Assembly (NCBI RefSeq): GCF_949987515.2
Contig: NC_082693.1
Coordinates: forward strand, 21,882,994 to 21,946,993
Length of the DNA: 64,000 nucleotides
Direction: 5' to 3'
Source: Delphinus delphis
Taxonomy: Eukaryota; Chordata; Mammalia; Artiodactyla; Delphinidae
The notes beneath the pieces are model-generated. The model did not search any database and had not been told where the DNA came from. It was given only the letters and a program-made list of their open reading frames with translations. Made by a program: the position numbers and the translations under genes. Below, one piece after another: positions 1-11,340 of this stretch (position 1 is the first letter of the stretch; the number at the start of each line of letters is the position of its first letter).

Positions 1-127
1 TATTCTTTGTAACTGATGGCCTTTCCTGACTAACGTCACCTAGTGTCTTTTTCCTTGTTCTGTGTTCAGATAGTGCCCTGTACATATCTAGATAGTATAA
101 TTTCTCATACTGTATCTTAGTAACTAT

Positions 128-255
128 TATGACTCTCCAACAGGCTGTGACATGCTTGAGGAAAAGTGCCTGGTCTTACTCACCTCTACATTCTCAGAGT
201 CAAAAACAGAACTTGGTACATCAAATTGATAAAAATAAATATTTGTCGAATCAGT
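128..255 (+). repeat. L2 LINE 3' end relic
   Basis: A diverged 'gtgacatgcttgaggaaaa... cctctacattctcag... aataaatatttgtcgaat' tail follows the L2 3' end pattern (gain of function text aside, the terminal AATAAATATTTGT is diagnostic). Old and imprecise at its left edge. Confidence 0.55.
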
Positions 256-2212
256 AAAGAAATGGGTTAATTAATGACATTCATTATGCACTTAAGTGAG
301 CAAGTACCCATAAATCTCAGTAAATTATCTCTCTGTTTTCTCCTTGATAAAAGAGAAAGGCCAAAGAAATCTGATTAGATATCAGATGATGATAAAATTC
401 CCAGTGTTTACAGAAATAAAATATTTTAATACTTTTTCTTGTCTCATAGTTATTCATGTACTTATATCCCTTCTGCTAGATTGTAAACTATTTGGAGAGG
501 AAGGGACTGGATACTCAAAAAATGCTGAATTGAATTGAACCCTTTATGAAGCAAGGATAGCATTCCTATTATACAGACAAAATACAAAAGAAGTAGAGTA
601 TCTCACTGATTCTGAAATGTGTGAAAATGACTGGTATCAGTATAGAGCTCTCTTGGTCCAAATTTAGAGTTTACTAAAAAGCACAGTACAAATTCTCAGA
701 GACCAATTAACATATGCCCAACTGTTTTTTAAAGAAAGATTTAGTCCACTATTTATGCAATTCTATAAAAACTATCATGTAGAATGGCCACACTGCCAAC
801 CAGAGATATCAGTTTTTCCTTAGAGATGGGGTCTTCACTCTGGCCACATTTTGTCCGCTATACCTGCCATGTACCTTTTTATATGACATAAAAAAAGAAA
901 AACAACCCCAGCACCCAAAGATGCAATGGCATCATTTAGTATTACATGCTTTGGAAACTAAAGGTGAAAACACTTGATAAGTTTCTGGACAAGTATAGCA
1001 CATCTGTCGAGAGCCATCATAGTAAGAAATCTAATTTAAATCCTAGTGAAAAACCGGAAAACAGCTAATTAAAATAATCAAGGATAGCCATATGACAATA
1101 TCCAACTGTACTTGACAGAGACCCTTACCACAGTACTCGAAATCAGCTGATGTCACAACACAACATAGTCTGGAAAACCAACCAGCAATCAGTATTAGTA
1201 ATAATGAGACTCTGAACATGGGCAACAGTACTGAAGGCCAAAAGGGATAATGTCATAGGTGGGAAATCTCTGGGTTCTAGAAAAACTTGTAATCCGCAAC
1301 GATCTTTGTAAGGCAAAATAGCAATTGTTTTATATATGATGTGGGTTTACATTTGTCATCCCTGCTTAGGAAGGGATGCCAAAATGATTTTACCAATAAA
1401 CAACTCTCATTAGCTCATTATTACAAACAGAAAAACTAGCCCCGAGATAATTTGTTGTCTATCATAACAGAAAAAATTTAAAGCAAAATGCAATGTAATC
1501 ATGGGCAGATATATGCACATATATAAGTCAGGAAGGGATCGAAAGCTTTGGTGGACAGTCAGCCTTATAAAACAGTAAAGACATCCCTATGAAGCAAAGG
1601 ACTACCAAGAAGGGCTAGCGATTCTTTCACTATATGTTGAAAAGAAAAGTGAAAATCATGTACCTCATTATTAATTATGACATATTTGTAATTTAGTTAA
1701 ATACATACACAACACTGAATAGAAATTAACATATGTATATTATGTATATACACACACCTTATACATAAACACATATAACCTACAGCAGGGTCTTTGACTA
1801 ACATTGTTCCGTTTTTAAAATCCAAGACTGGGGAATAAAGATGACAGACTTGGGCTTTTCATTTTTGGCAGCATCCCTTATTAAACCATTTCACATTTGT
1901 CTTCTTATCATTAGGATTTTAGTGTTCATTTCAGTTTGGGTCCAAGTAAGGTTGGAGTAAAAAAACCAAGCAATTGCACTTGAACATTATTCAACGATAA
2001 TTATTCTTTGGAACCTCTCATCTGTGAACTTTTTCATGTAAGCTCCACTTTTATTAATTGGTAAAACTGACATGGCTACCAGCTTTCCAAAGATCACAAA
2101 GTGAGCCACAGCCTGAAGTCAGAATAATTACCTTTATCTGCTTAGGTTTGGTACACTGCTTTTATACCAAACACTCTTCTTGTTTGAAGCAGAGAGAAAT
2201 CAGCAAAAGAGG
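256..2212. other. ITPR2 intron, no recognisable feature
   Basis: About 2 kb of AT-rich intronic DNA. I see no exon, RNA gene or clear repeat. A short alternating purine/pyrimidine run (atgtatattatgtatatacacacacc) lies near 1731-1757. Confidence 0.6.
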
Positions 2213-2330
2213 ATATAAACTATTATATATAATAGTTTATATTATATAAATAGTTTATATTATATAAATAGTTTATATTATATATATATAAAATATATAT
2301 AAATATATAAACTATATTCTAACAGGCTTA
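2213..2330. repeat. AT palindrome plus 18-bp AT minisatellite
   Basis: Bases 2213-2242 form a 30-bp perfect palindrome centred on TATATA (arms ATATAAACTATTATA). It is followed by about three copies of an 18-bp unit, ATAGTTTATATTATATAA, then an (AT)n run to about 2330. The block is almost pure A/T and could form a cruciform. Confidence 0.9.
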
Positions 2331-2765
2331 AAATACACAAGTCTTGTATTTTCAAGACATCTATTTTTCTCTGATTTTGTGATTCTGTTATGTGCAAAGC
2401 ATAGAACTATTGTGGGAATATAGAGATAAGTAGACACTTTCTTCTTTCAAGCAACCTACTTTCTAGTTGGAGGAATTAAAACAACTACAGAAATGTAATT
2501 AAAAGAGGGAAAACAAGGGCAGAAATACAAGGAATCACATTTGGTTGGTGGTACTAGGAAAGGAGTCATGTAAGAAATGCATCCGATAAAGGTTTTAAAG
2601 AATAGAGAAAATGATAAAGGGGAAGGAGGATGGCATGAGGAAGCCATTCTAATGTAGAGAGGGATCTGCCTGAACCAAGTCATAGAGGATGGATAGCAGG
2701 AGATGGGACTAGAATTTGGAGTCACACTAAATGCCCATGTGAGGAGTCTGAATAGAGACTACTTC
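2331..2765. other. ITPR2 intron, weak old repeat traces
   Basis: 2390-2480 resembles the 'gtgcaaagcatagaactattgtgggaatatagagataag' type of ancient interspersed repeat also seen elsewhere in this window. The remainder is unassigned. Confidence 0.4.
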
Positions 2766-3246
2766 TGTGGGTTGAATTGTGTCCACCAAAAAGATACATT
2801 CAATTTCTAACCCCCAGGACCTGTGAAACAGACCTTATTTGGAAATAAGGTCTTTGCAGGTATAATGAAATCAAGATGAGGTCATACTGGATATTGGTGG
2901 GTCCTAATCCAATGACTAGTACCCTTATAAGAAGAAGGAAATTTGGATACATACACACACACACACACACACACGGAGAATGCCAACTGATGACAGGAGA
3001 GATGGGAGTGATACAAGCCAAGGAATACCAAGGATTGCCAGCAACCACCAGAAACTAAGATGAAGCAGGGAGGGATCCTACCCTAGAGCATTCAGAGAGA
3101 GCTTGGCCCTGCCAACACTTTTTATTTTGCTTTTCTGCCAACACTCTGATTTAGAACTTCTAGCCCCCCAAACTGTGAGAGAATAAAAACCTGCTGTTTT
3201 AAGCTATCAAGTTTGTGGTAATTTGTTACAGCAGCCCGAGGAAGCT
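2766..3246 (+). mobile_element. ERVL-MaLR solitary LTR, MLT1A-like
   Basis: It opens TGTGGGTTGAATTGTGTCC and contains CTTATTTGGAAATAAGGTC, GATGAGGTCATACTGGAT, CCAATGACTAGTACCCTTAT and AAGCCAAGGAATACCAAGGA. It closes with AACTGTGAGAGAATAAAAAC and GTGGTAATTTGTTACAGCAG. These are landmarks of MLT1A-type MaLR LTRs in order; AATAAA is the LTR polyadenylation signal. An (AC)11 run at 2953-2974 has grown inside it. No internal retroviral coding region adjoins. Confidence 0.85.
2953..2974. repeat. (AC)11 microsatellite
   Basis: Uninterrupted AC dinucleotides that expanded at the 'ACACAGAGACACAC' site of the surrounding MLT1-type LTR. Confidence 0.95.
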
Positions 3247-3611
3247 GTCTTAGTCTGTTCAGGCTGTGCTAACAAAAATACCATAGACTGAGTGGCTTAT
3301 AAACATAACTTATTTCTCACATTTCTGGACGCTAGGAAGTCCAAGATCAAAGCACCCCAGATTCAATGTTCAAGGAGAGCTCACTTCCTCACAGTCGGAT
3401 GTCTTCTCATTATAATCTCATTGGTGGAAAAGGCAAGGGATCTCTCTCAGGCCTCTTTCATAAGGGCACTAATCCATTCAGAAGGGCTCCACCATCATGA
3501 CCTAATCACCTCCCAAAGGCCCCACCTCCTAATACCTCCTAATACCATCACATTAGGCATTAGGATTCAACATATGAATTTTGGGGAGACATAAACATTC
3601 AATCTATAGCA
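3246..3611 (-). mobile_element. ERVL-MaLR solitary LTR, MST/MLT1-like
   Basis: Read on the minus strand it opens TGCTATAGATTGAATGTTTA and has CCAAAATTCATATGTTGAAT, GGAGGTGGGGCCTTTGGGAG, GATTAGGTCATGATGGTGGA and GATTAGTGCCCTTATGAAAG. It ends GCCTGAACAGACTAAGACA. It is a typical MaLR LTR, tail-to-tail with the MLT1A-like LTR on the left. A 10-bp CTCCTAATAC repeat sits at about 3526-3545. Confidence 0.82.
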
Positions 3612-5258
3612 AAAGCTAATACAAACCATAAAGAAATTTTTCTATTAACTGTGGCAAGATAAACTGAGATCCTTACCTATTCTTTTTGCTTCTATTGGAA
3701 AAGGAATTGGGGGATTAGAGAGAATTCATTTGGGAAAGGTGCCATCTGTCAGAGCTACTCTCAGGACTGTGAGGTCCTTTATAAAGAAAATAGATCAAAG
3801 AAGAAATAACTCTTCTTCTAGCATGTGGTTGCCAGAATTATTATTCTGTTAGGAGTAGGGTCAAAGCCATGTTCAGAAGAAGAAAAGGTTTACTCACATG
3901 AGGCAGTTCAGCCCTGCGGTCTCGACAAGAAGACAGTCACCGTGGCAGGCGGTGTTTGCACTAAGATACTTTAGAAGAGAATCAGCTTCAGGCCCCCCAG
4001 TAGACAGGAGCACCCCCTTCCCACTTCAGGCAGCAGAATTCAGGCTGCAGGAAACCCCCATTAATTTTCAGCTCATGTCTGAGGTTAAGTAGTGAAGGGC
4101 TCCTTTTCCAAGGAGGAAATGATGCCCTTTCCCAAAGAAGGGAGGTGATAATATTAGAGAGTTGGAGGAGGGGTCAGATGAGGATGAGAGGAAGTGGGAA
4201 GAGTATTATAGATGGGCTATGGGAAGCAGAGGAAAGTACTGATTCACCACCAACCAGTGTAATGGAATGGATTAGCTGGGAAAAGTAACAAATCTCAGTC
4301 TTTCTTAAAAAGTCAGTTAAAAAATCCCTTTTTCTCTTTCTCAAGCTTCCCTGTTCCTTAGTCAAACAGAGCTATCCATATTATCTTGAGCAGAATTTGG
4401 ACTGTAACCAGAATGAGAGAGAAAAAAGGCAATTATTCATTTTTCTGGATTTCCAAATAGGCTCTTGAGAATCCCAACAGAAAGCCCCAAAGAAAGCGTG
4501 ACCAACCAGGAAGCTGGCAATGGACAGAAGAGAGAACAGAGGGGGTGTTCATTCTGAGAAATACGGTTTGGCACCCTGGGAAAGAGATGGGGCAAACTTC
4601 TGAGCACCTTGCCAGGCAGCTGTGGAGAATTCATAAACCACCAGCCCAAAGAACCCCAGACCCGAAGGAAAGCATGAGATCTCAAGACTGTTTTCTCTCA
4701 TCCCTGCCACATACACACCACCACAGGGAAGTAAGGAACTGGTCCCTTCCCTCCCCCTGCAGGACTGAAGGAGGGACCCTGGAAAGCCAGCATTACCCTA
4801 CGGTAGAGCATCGTTATCCAAGGAGTCTAAAAAACATAGCTTTTACTTAACTAATATCTAAAATAAATTCTTTATGGTTCTTAGGGGTCAGTTTATTATT
4901 TCCATTTTACAACGGTGGCCAAACTAAGATAAAGATACATGCAAAATGACAAGAAATTTGTGAAAAGTTTTAAAACTCCTAATTTCCAGATGATCTAGAC
5001 TCCTATTCATGAGGGTCTGTCCAAAATTATAGTAAAATCAATAAAAGACCTTTAATGGTTATAAAAAATATGATAGCTCAACCCTTGAAGCAGGGCAAAG
5101 AAGGAGAGGGGGCAAAAAAGGCAAGAAACAATGCATTTTTAAATGATTGAAAGTAGTAAGTTTTCTAGGTACTAAGGTTGTGACAGAAAGCATTACAAAT
5201 TGTGATGAAGAATCTAGCTTTCCTACTGATGGCTAATATTCATGCTAATACAAAGGTT
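3612..5258. other. ITPR2 intron, mostly unassigned
   Basis: No exon or RNA gene seen. 4865-4990 ('tttattatttccattttacaa... aaactcctaatttcc') looks like an old MIR/L2-class relic. The G/C-richer 3890-4060 and 4440-4800 have short chance frames only. Confidence 0.5.
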
Positions 5259-5422
5259 CTCAGAATGTGGTCCAGGGCCAGCGACATCAGCATCACCTGA
5301 GAACTTATGAGAAATGTAGTTTCTTAGGTCCCACCTCACCTTCAGAAACTCTGGGGGTGAGGCCCAGCAACCTGGTTTAACCAACCCTCTAGGAGATTCC
5401 AATCCTCCTAACAGAATCCTGG
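5259..5422 (+). mobile_element. MER5A-like hAT-Charlie MITE
   Basis: Contains AAGGTTCTCAGAATGTGGTC, CATCAGCATCACCTGAGAAC and CAGAAACTCTGGGGGTGAGG in the MER5A order, then 'tttaaccaaccctctaggagattcc'. A non-autonomous DNA transposon fossil; the right inverted terminus is lost. Confidence 0.85.
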
Positions 5423-5727
5423 TCCTTAATATGTTTTATCACCATGACCAACTTATATTCTTGACAGGAAATCCCCTTTTTTTGTAATCTAAAACATAAA
5501 AGAAGCAACTTTTTTAAAAGAAGTTTTTTCCTTTAAAAACCTATAAGAAAAATGTAAACATTTATTAAATACTCTTAATAACAGTAGTTTACTGAATCCA
5601 TTTTTCAAAAAAAATTGAAATTGAGATCAGACATATCAAAAGTATTCCACTTAATTAAAAGAAAACTGGTCACTTATCACTCATGGCTTCCAATTTCTGA
5701 GCTCACTTTGCTCTTTTAAAAAGATTT
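5423..5727. other. ITPR2 intron, AT-rich, unassigned
   Basis: No coding or repeat signature recognised. Confidence 0.5.
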
Positions 5728-6300
5728 CTGTGTTCACTATTTACAATAGCCAGGACACAGAAGCAACCTAAATGTCTATTGACAAAGGAATGGATAAAGA
5801 AGATGTGGCACAGATATACAATGGAATATTACTCAGCCTTTAAGAAAGAAAGAATGCCATTTGCAGCAACAAGGATGGACCTAAAGATTGTGATACTGAG
5901 TGAAGTAAGTCAGACAGAGAAGGACTAATATCGTATAATATCACTTACATGTGGAATCTAAAAAAAATGGTACAAATGAACTTATTTACAAAACAGAAAT
6001 AGAGTTACAGATGTAGAAAACAGTCTTATGGTTACCGGGGAGGAATGAGTGGGGAGGGATAAGTTGGGAGATTGGGATTGACATACACACACTACTGTAT
6101 ATAAAGTAGATAACAAATCAGGGCCTACTGTATAGCAACAGGGAACTCTACTCAATACTCTGTAATGACCTATATGGGAAAAGAATCTAAAAAAAGAGTG
6201 AATATATGTACACGTAGAACTGATTCACTTTGCCGTACAGCAGAAAGTAACACACACTGTAGATCAACTATACTCTAATAAAAATTTTAAAAAATAAATA
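5728..6300 (+). mobile_element. 5'-truncated L1, ORF2 end and 3' UTR
   Basis: Begins in the ORF2 C-terminal region ('tttacaatagccaggacacagaagcaacctaaatgtc', ATGGATAAAGAAGATGTGGC) and runs through the 3' UTR (GGGAGATTGGGATTGACATA, TGTATAGCAACAGGGAACTC). It ends in an A-rich tail at about 6275-6305. The ORF is broken. Confidence 0.92.
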
Positions 6301-6305
6301 AAAAG

Positions 6306-6980
6306 ACTTCTATACTAAAATCCCATTCAAATAAAAAAAAGTTTATTAGAAGGTTTACATAATTATACTATATAATAAATATATTAGTTTATAAAATTAG
6401 TTTATAAGTGTATTTTCATGAATAGGAACAAAATTACCTTCTAAAGCAAGCTTTTCCCTACAATTATTTGTCATATTTATTTAGTTTCATTTCTTCAACT
6501 GAAACAGGTCACACTTTCTCCTACCTTAATACTTAGAAGCTATATATATTAGTATTTTATTAAGAATTTATCATTTTAAGGGAAAATACCTGCCATTTTA
6601 CATTGTTTCATGCAAACTTTAGCAAAGTATAAATCTGAACTGCTTCTGATGTCAATGTAAAAATGTACATCAGTATTTTCTGAATGACTAAAAACTACAT
6701 GAAAATAAACTGTATGTTAAGTAAGTCATATTCTCTGAAACCTGTATTTTACAAAAATATTCTATATTAATCATTTTGGCAGTCCTAGTCGAAATAAATA
6801 AAATATTTCATGGTGAAGAGCAAGAAAAAAAGAGGAATTCTACATGTTTAGTGAGCTTACTCGAAATACAGATAAACATTAATATGACAAAGAAAGCAGC
6901 AGCTGATGTCTAGGAAACCCCCAAAATGATGTACATTCGGGTTTGCTTTTGTTTTGTAGAATTGATGACAGACATTTCTT
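6306..6980. other. ITPR2 intron, AT-rich, unassigned
   Basis: Very AT-rich; no recognisable repeat or exon. Confidence 0.5.
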
Positions 6981-7151
6981 ACGCGGGCCTATCACGTTGC
7001 GGAGCACAGGCTCCGGACGCGCAGGCTCAGCGGCCATGGCTCATGGGCCCAGCCGCTCCGCGGCATGTGGGATCTTCCCGGACCGGGGAACGAACCCGTG
7101 TCCCCTGCATTGGCAGGCGGACTCAACCACTACGCCACCCAAGGGAAGCCC
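6981..7151 (-). mobile_element. CHR SINE with internal deletion
   Basis: tRNA-derived cetacean CHR SINE; its head GGGCTTCCC is at 7151 and its 3' end at about 6981. About 20 bases of the usual GAGAGGCCACAACAGTGAGA segment are missing (it reads GCAACGTGATAGGCCCGCG), and no A-tail remains. Possible imperfect target duplication: AGACATTTCTT left, AGACACGTCTT right. Confidence 0.93.
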
Positions 7152-7399
7152 AAGACACGTCTTTGAAATTTGGGTCTTACTATTCCCATAGAGGAAGTAA
7201 TGCATTTCTTCAGACGCAGAGATAAGAGGATAATAATACTTTAGTATTATTATCTAGAAATAATAATAGAAATAAGTTTGCTGGATATTTACAATTATGT
7301 CCCCTCCTTAGTGATTTTTCAAATGTGGCTTGGGAAACACTAGCAGAACGGAAGGATCCTTTTCCATGACAATTAAAATAATGAAATGTGAGTGTGAAT

Positions 7400-7556
7400 T
7401 ATTATTTATTTGATGTTAGTGTATCTCCCTCACCTAGAATATAAGTCCTAGGAGGACAGGAATTTTGCTTTGTTCACAGTTGTGTCCTATGTAACTAGAA
7501 CACTGTTCAGCATGGAACAGCTCCTTAATAAATATTTATTGGATGGATGGAGAGCT
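7400..7556 (+). repeat. L2 LINE 3' end
   Basis: AGAATATAAGTCCTAGGAGG, TTTGCTTTGTTCACAGTTGT, 'actagaacactgttcagcatgg' and AATAAATATTTATTGGATGG follow the L2 3' terminus. Then a short GGAT-rich run. Confidence 0.8.
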
Positions 7557-7959
7557 GGATGGACGCGTGGATGGCAGACATAGAGAGTTTTTGTTCAATT
7601 TTTAATGGCAAATGTGTTTAATTTTCCAAAAGAGATTGATTTTTAGAAAATATTGAATTAAAATTTGTGTATATGAAAGATGTTCTAATTTCCTTCTGGA
7701 ATAAAGCAGTCATTTACTTACAACATAAAGAAATTAGGAATTATAGCATTGCTTATCTCTTCAAAAGTATTCTGATTCTTTCATTGTTTCTAGTGATCTT
7801 TTTTTCCCCCCCAAGGAAAGCACCAAGAGGTGAAGAAAGCCATCGTTTTGAGGGTTTGACCATATTAAAGTAGGTCTTATGGTTGGCTGGGAAAACTTAG
7901 AGAATTCTTGCTCTCACAGTAATTGCTGGAGTAAGTGGGATTATTATTCACACTAAGGG
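7557..7959. other. ITPR2 intron, unassigned
   Basis: AT-rich; a 68-codon frame at 7667-7873 has no recognisable family and is taken as chance. Confidence 0.5.
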
Positions 7960-8095
7960 ACTATCTCTGGTTCTGTCCCTGACCTTTCATGGGAACACGT
8001 ACACATCCCTTGACCTTTTTATGTCTGATTTACCTGGCTGTGAAATAACAATAATACATACAATACCATATCAAAGGGAATTACTGGAGGGTCTG
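7960..8095 (+). repeat. MIR SINE relic
   Basis: 'ctggttctgtccctgacctttcatggg... acatcccttgacctttttatg... tgaaataacaataatac' follows the MIR core and 3' part (loss of lowercase detail by age). Diverged. Confidence 0.55.
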
Positions 8096-8199
8096 TGCTT
8101 CTAATGCCCCTGACATTCCTCAACCAACCAGACTTAGTGAAGAGCACAGTATTACTATTCTACTCTCCTTTCCTGATAAACCTCTTCTAAGAATGAGCC

Positions 8200-8700
8200 A
8201 GTTGCTTTTCTCTTGCTCTTAGTCTTGACAAAGCCATTTGAAAGTGGCCTAATTAAAGGCTTGGAATCCTAATGATGATTTTCACAACAGTTCTCACCCT
8301 GCGGTGTGCTCAAGAATCCAATCTGAAGTGAACCCACGAGCCAGATGTAAAATCAGGGGTGGAGTGTGGGGAGACGAGAGGAAGCACTGCGAGATCATTT
8401 TCAGGAACTTCAAGCTCAGTTGCTTGAAAGCGTTGCAACCTCCGGTTTCTGCAGCTTTCTATTTCTGAGTTACATCAGACTGAGAAATACCATGCTAGTG
8501 CCATCTCTATGTTTAACTGTCTAATCAACAGCTGCTTAAAAAAAAGGTCAGCTTTTGTTAGATAGAGCGCTTCTCAAAAGTGAGAGAATTATTGCTCAAG
8601 TGAACTTCTGCCTTTCAAAGGCAAACCTAATGAAGGAGGAAATGAGAAGGCAAGGTGAATTTCAGCTCTAAGTCAGGATTCAGATCAGTTGAATCAAACT
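8200..8700. other. Non-repetitive intronic block, possible conserved element
   Basis: About 500 bases without repeat features and of balanced composition. It contains GTGGCCTAATTAAAGGCTTG and ATCCTAATGATGATTTTCAC near 8245-8285, which look like homeodomain-type sites. Nothing shows it is functional; see findings. Confidence 0.3.
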
Positions 8701-9224
8701 GAAAAGAGACAAAGAATTGCAAACAGATGTCTTCTGTTACTTGTTCATTCTGTGACACCCAACACCTTTTCAATGTTATCTAGTCACTGAGAAGTTAAAT
8801 TACCCAGGTTGCAAATGAGAAGACAAAGAGAGGGCATGCGAAGAAAAGAGAGAAAAGGAGGAAAGAAAATTTAGAGACAAACTCATTTAGGAAGATTTGC
8901 TCTCCTTTCTTAAAAAATACACAGCTAACTGGTAGACATCTAAAGAAACACGCATTGAACACAAACATATAGATACTATGGACAAAGCTACTGCCTGCAT
9001 TTTAAGCGTCTTTGGTCCTACACGACGAGGTCGTGAATTATCCATAAATATTGTTAGATCCATAAAGCACGTTATATGCAATTTTAACGTAACACAAAGA
9101 CCCACTTATCCCAATCCAAAACAACAACAACAAAATTCTCTTCATCAGGTAAGCAATCATGAGCTAAGTACTATGACTGCTGTATGCCTTGTGTGTTCAT
9201 TCTAAAATACTTCAGGAAACTGTA
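8701..9224. other. ITPR2 intron, unassigned
   Basis: No supported exon. Overlapping frames near 8887-9205 on both strands have no family match. Confidence 0.45.
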
Positions 9225-9914
9225 GTGTGTGCCCAGTAATTCTCTAAGCATGAGGGATTACAATAGTGAACAAAACAGACAAAACTCCTGCCCTTACGGA
9301 GTGGACTTTCTGGTCATGGGGGAGACATACACAAACAAATCTATGGTCTACCAAAAGGGGAAAGTGCTAAGAAGAAAATAAAGCAGAGGATGGAGGAATG
9401 AGCACTAGGGGGGATGGAGGCTGCCATTTCAAATGAAATGGTCAGAACACTGTAACAGAAATGTAAAAGGCAGAAGAAACAGTAAATTCAATGACATAAA
9501 GCAGAATTATGTTTGCTGGCTTCAAAGCACAGCCATGAGACCAGTGTGGCTTAAGTTGGGGAGGAAGAGGGTGGCTGGAAATATAGGTAGAGGGGGCACA
9601 GGGGTCAGGTCATACTGAGAAGCTTATGAAGCCAGTGCCAAGATTTGACTTTTGTTTAGAAACTAGAAGTATCAGAAAGTTGTAAGCAGAGAGATGACAT
9701 AATCTGCACTGCATTTTTAAGGGTTCAGTGCAGCTGCTGTTAGAGAAGACATTGAAGAATGCAGGGGTAAATGGAGCAGGGAGGACAGTTAGACGCTTAT
9801 TAGAATAACTCAGGTGAGAGATGATGGTGATTTGGACTAGGTGGTAGTGAAGGATGTCGACAGATTCTGGAATATAAAGTACAAGAGGAAGGATGCTGAT
9901 AGAGACGGCTAGAG
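9225..9914 (+). repeat. Ancient long interspersed repeat, family unassigned
   Basis: It contains 'gaacaaaacagacaaaactcctgcccttacggagtgga' and further on AGAGATGACATAATCTGCAC, GAGAGATGATGGTGATTTGG and ACTAGGTGGTAGTGAAGGAT. These motifs recur in order in 15766-16700 and 50165-50935, so they mark one old mammalian repeat type that I cannot name with certainty. Confidence 0.6.
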
Positions 9915-10065
9915 AGTGGGATTGCACAGTGCTTAGCGTCAGGGGCTCAGAACAGACCCTGTCCAATAACAGTACCTTATTCATATTTATCTCAGAGAGT
10001 TATGGTGATGATTACATGAGAGACAGCACTTAGTACTTGATAACTATGAGCCAACTTTTTGTTTT
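9915..10065 (+). repeat. MIR SINE relic
   Basis: 'ggggctcagaacagaccct... cagagagttatggtgatgattacatgagagacagcacttagta' matches the MIR 3' half pattern (GTGAGGATTAAATGAG-like). Confidence 0.65.
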
Positions 10066-10845
10066 TTTTAAAGTAATCAGGCACGTGATCATCAAAGGTC
10101 TCCCAAGCCCTGTTCCTGAGTGCGTGCCCTGTTCTACTGAAAGCAATTGAAAAGTTTGGGTCAGGAGACAGACACGAGCAGTTGGCATTTTAAAACAATC
10201 CCTTTGACCTCCCTGTGGAAAGTGGATTAAAGAGGGACTTGACTGGAGGCAAAGAGAAAGGAAGCTGCTGCAGCAGCTATCCAGGCAGAAGGGCAGGAAG
10301 AGGAAGAAGACCGGGCAGGTCTGAGGGTTGCCCAGAGGGCAGAACTGGTGGGCCTTGCTGTCCGCGTGGGGTGGAAGAAGGGTCAAGATGAATGCCGGCT
10401 TACTAGCTGGGTAACTGCTTAGAGGACCGTGCCACTCAATGAGAAAAGGACCTCAGCATAGCTCCGGGGAGGCCGGTGATGATTTTCAGACTGTTTCCCT
10501 GCGCCACAGTAAACGCAGACGGCAACACACAAGAAAGGAGAAGGTCAGGGCCCTCAGGAGAAGCCAGAAGGGTCTGGCTGCCTCTCACCACCTGCAGCCT
10601 CAGCACTGATCTTTTCTTGATATGTGTGTTTAACTGATTACTTTGGAAAACTTCTCCCTTCATTTGTGTCAGTGTTGAACGTGTGGGAGTGATCAACTTC
10701 AAAAACGAGTTAAATACGCACTTCTAGAATCAGGGATGCAGTCCATAAAATAGGGGGTGATGGAGGATGTCAAGGAAAACTTGCCCAAAGAAAGTGTTTC
10801 CTGTTAATACCATATAGACAAATGTTTGTTTATTCCTTTTGGAGC
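10066..10845. other. ITPR2 intron, unassigned
   Basis: Rather GC-balanced, with open frames on the minus strand (10030-10386, 10436-10702) that match nothing known. No splice-bounded exon seen. Confidence 0.45.
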
Positions 10846-11340
10846 TCATTTGTGGGCCCTCTTGCAGCATCCACTTAGGATCTGAACACGGCAGCTGTCT
10901 GAATTCGAGCCCTCCCCAACCCTAATGAGCTTCAGGAAGGCTGACGTGCTTCTCCTTCCTGCTTCTGTCTCAGGAATCTGAGCGCGAAGGCCTTGCTGCA
11001 CCTCCTGAGCCCGCTGACATTTAATTAGCACCATTGCTGTGATCCCATAGCGTGCGTTGCCAGATGGGAACCGTGGAGCATCACGTGGGGTGGGTACTGG
11101 CTGAAACAAATCCCTTGTCTGGCAGCTAAAGATCTGCTTGTGCAATGGAGAACCTATATTTCCTATTAGCCCTTTACTGGTAGTGCTTTTCGGTAATGTG
11201 CTAAGAGCAGAGACAAACATACATGAGGAGGCTGCGGAAATCTTGGATGGACATTTTAAACAAAACACACACACGCAGACACCCACGTCTTCTGAAGAGC
11301 AACTGCAGTGTATTAAGGGTATAAATGAAGTTGCTCAGTG
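10846..11340. other. Non-repetitive block, possible conserved non-coding element
   Basis: It lacks repeat signatures and holds the string CTGACATTTAATTAGCACCA, the E-box-like CCAGATGG and ATCACGTGG near 11015-11095. A minus-strand 146-codon frame (10846-11286) overlaps but has no family match. Interpretation as a regulatory element is inference. Confidence 0.3.

Noticed and set aside
6981..7151. CHR SINE as a tRNA gene
   Set aside because: The tRNA-like head is part of a SINE with body and tail; there is no intact tRNA fold or CCA-end context.
10846..11286. 146-codon minus-strand open frame
   Set aside because: Low-complexity start, no recognisable domain and no splice sites bounding it; more likely chance in a GC-balanced non-coding block.
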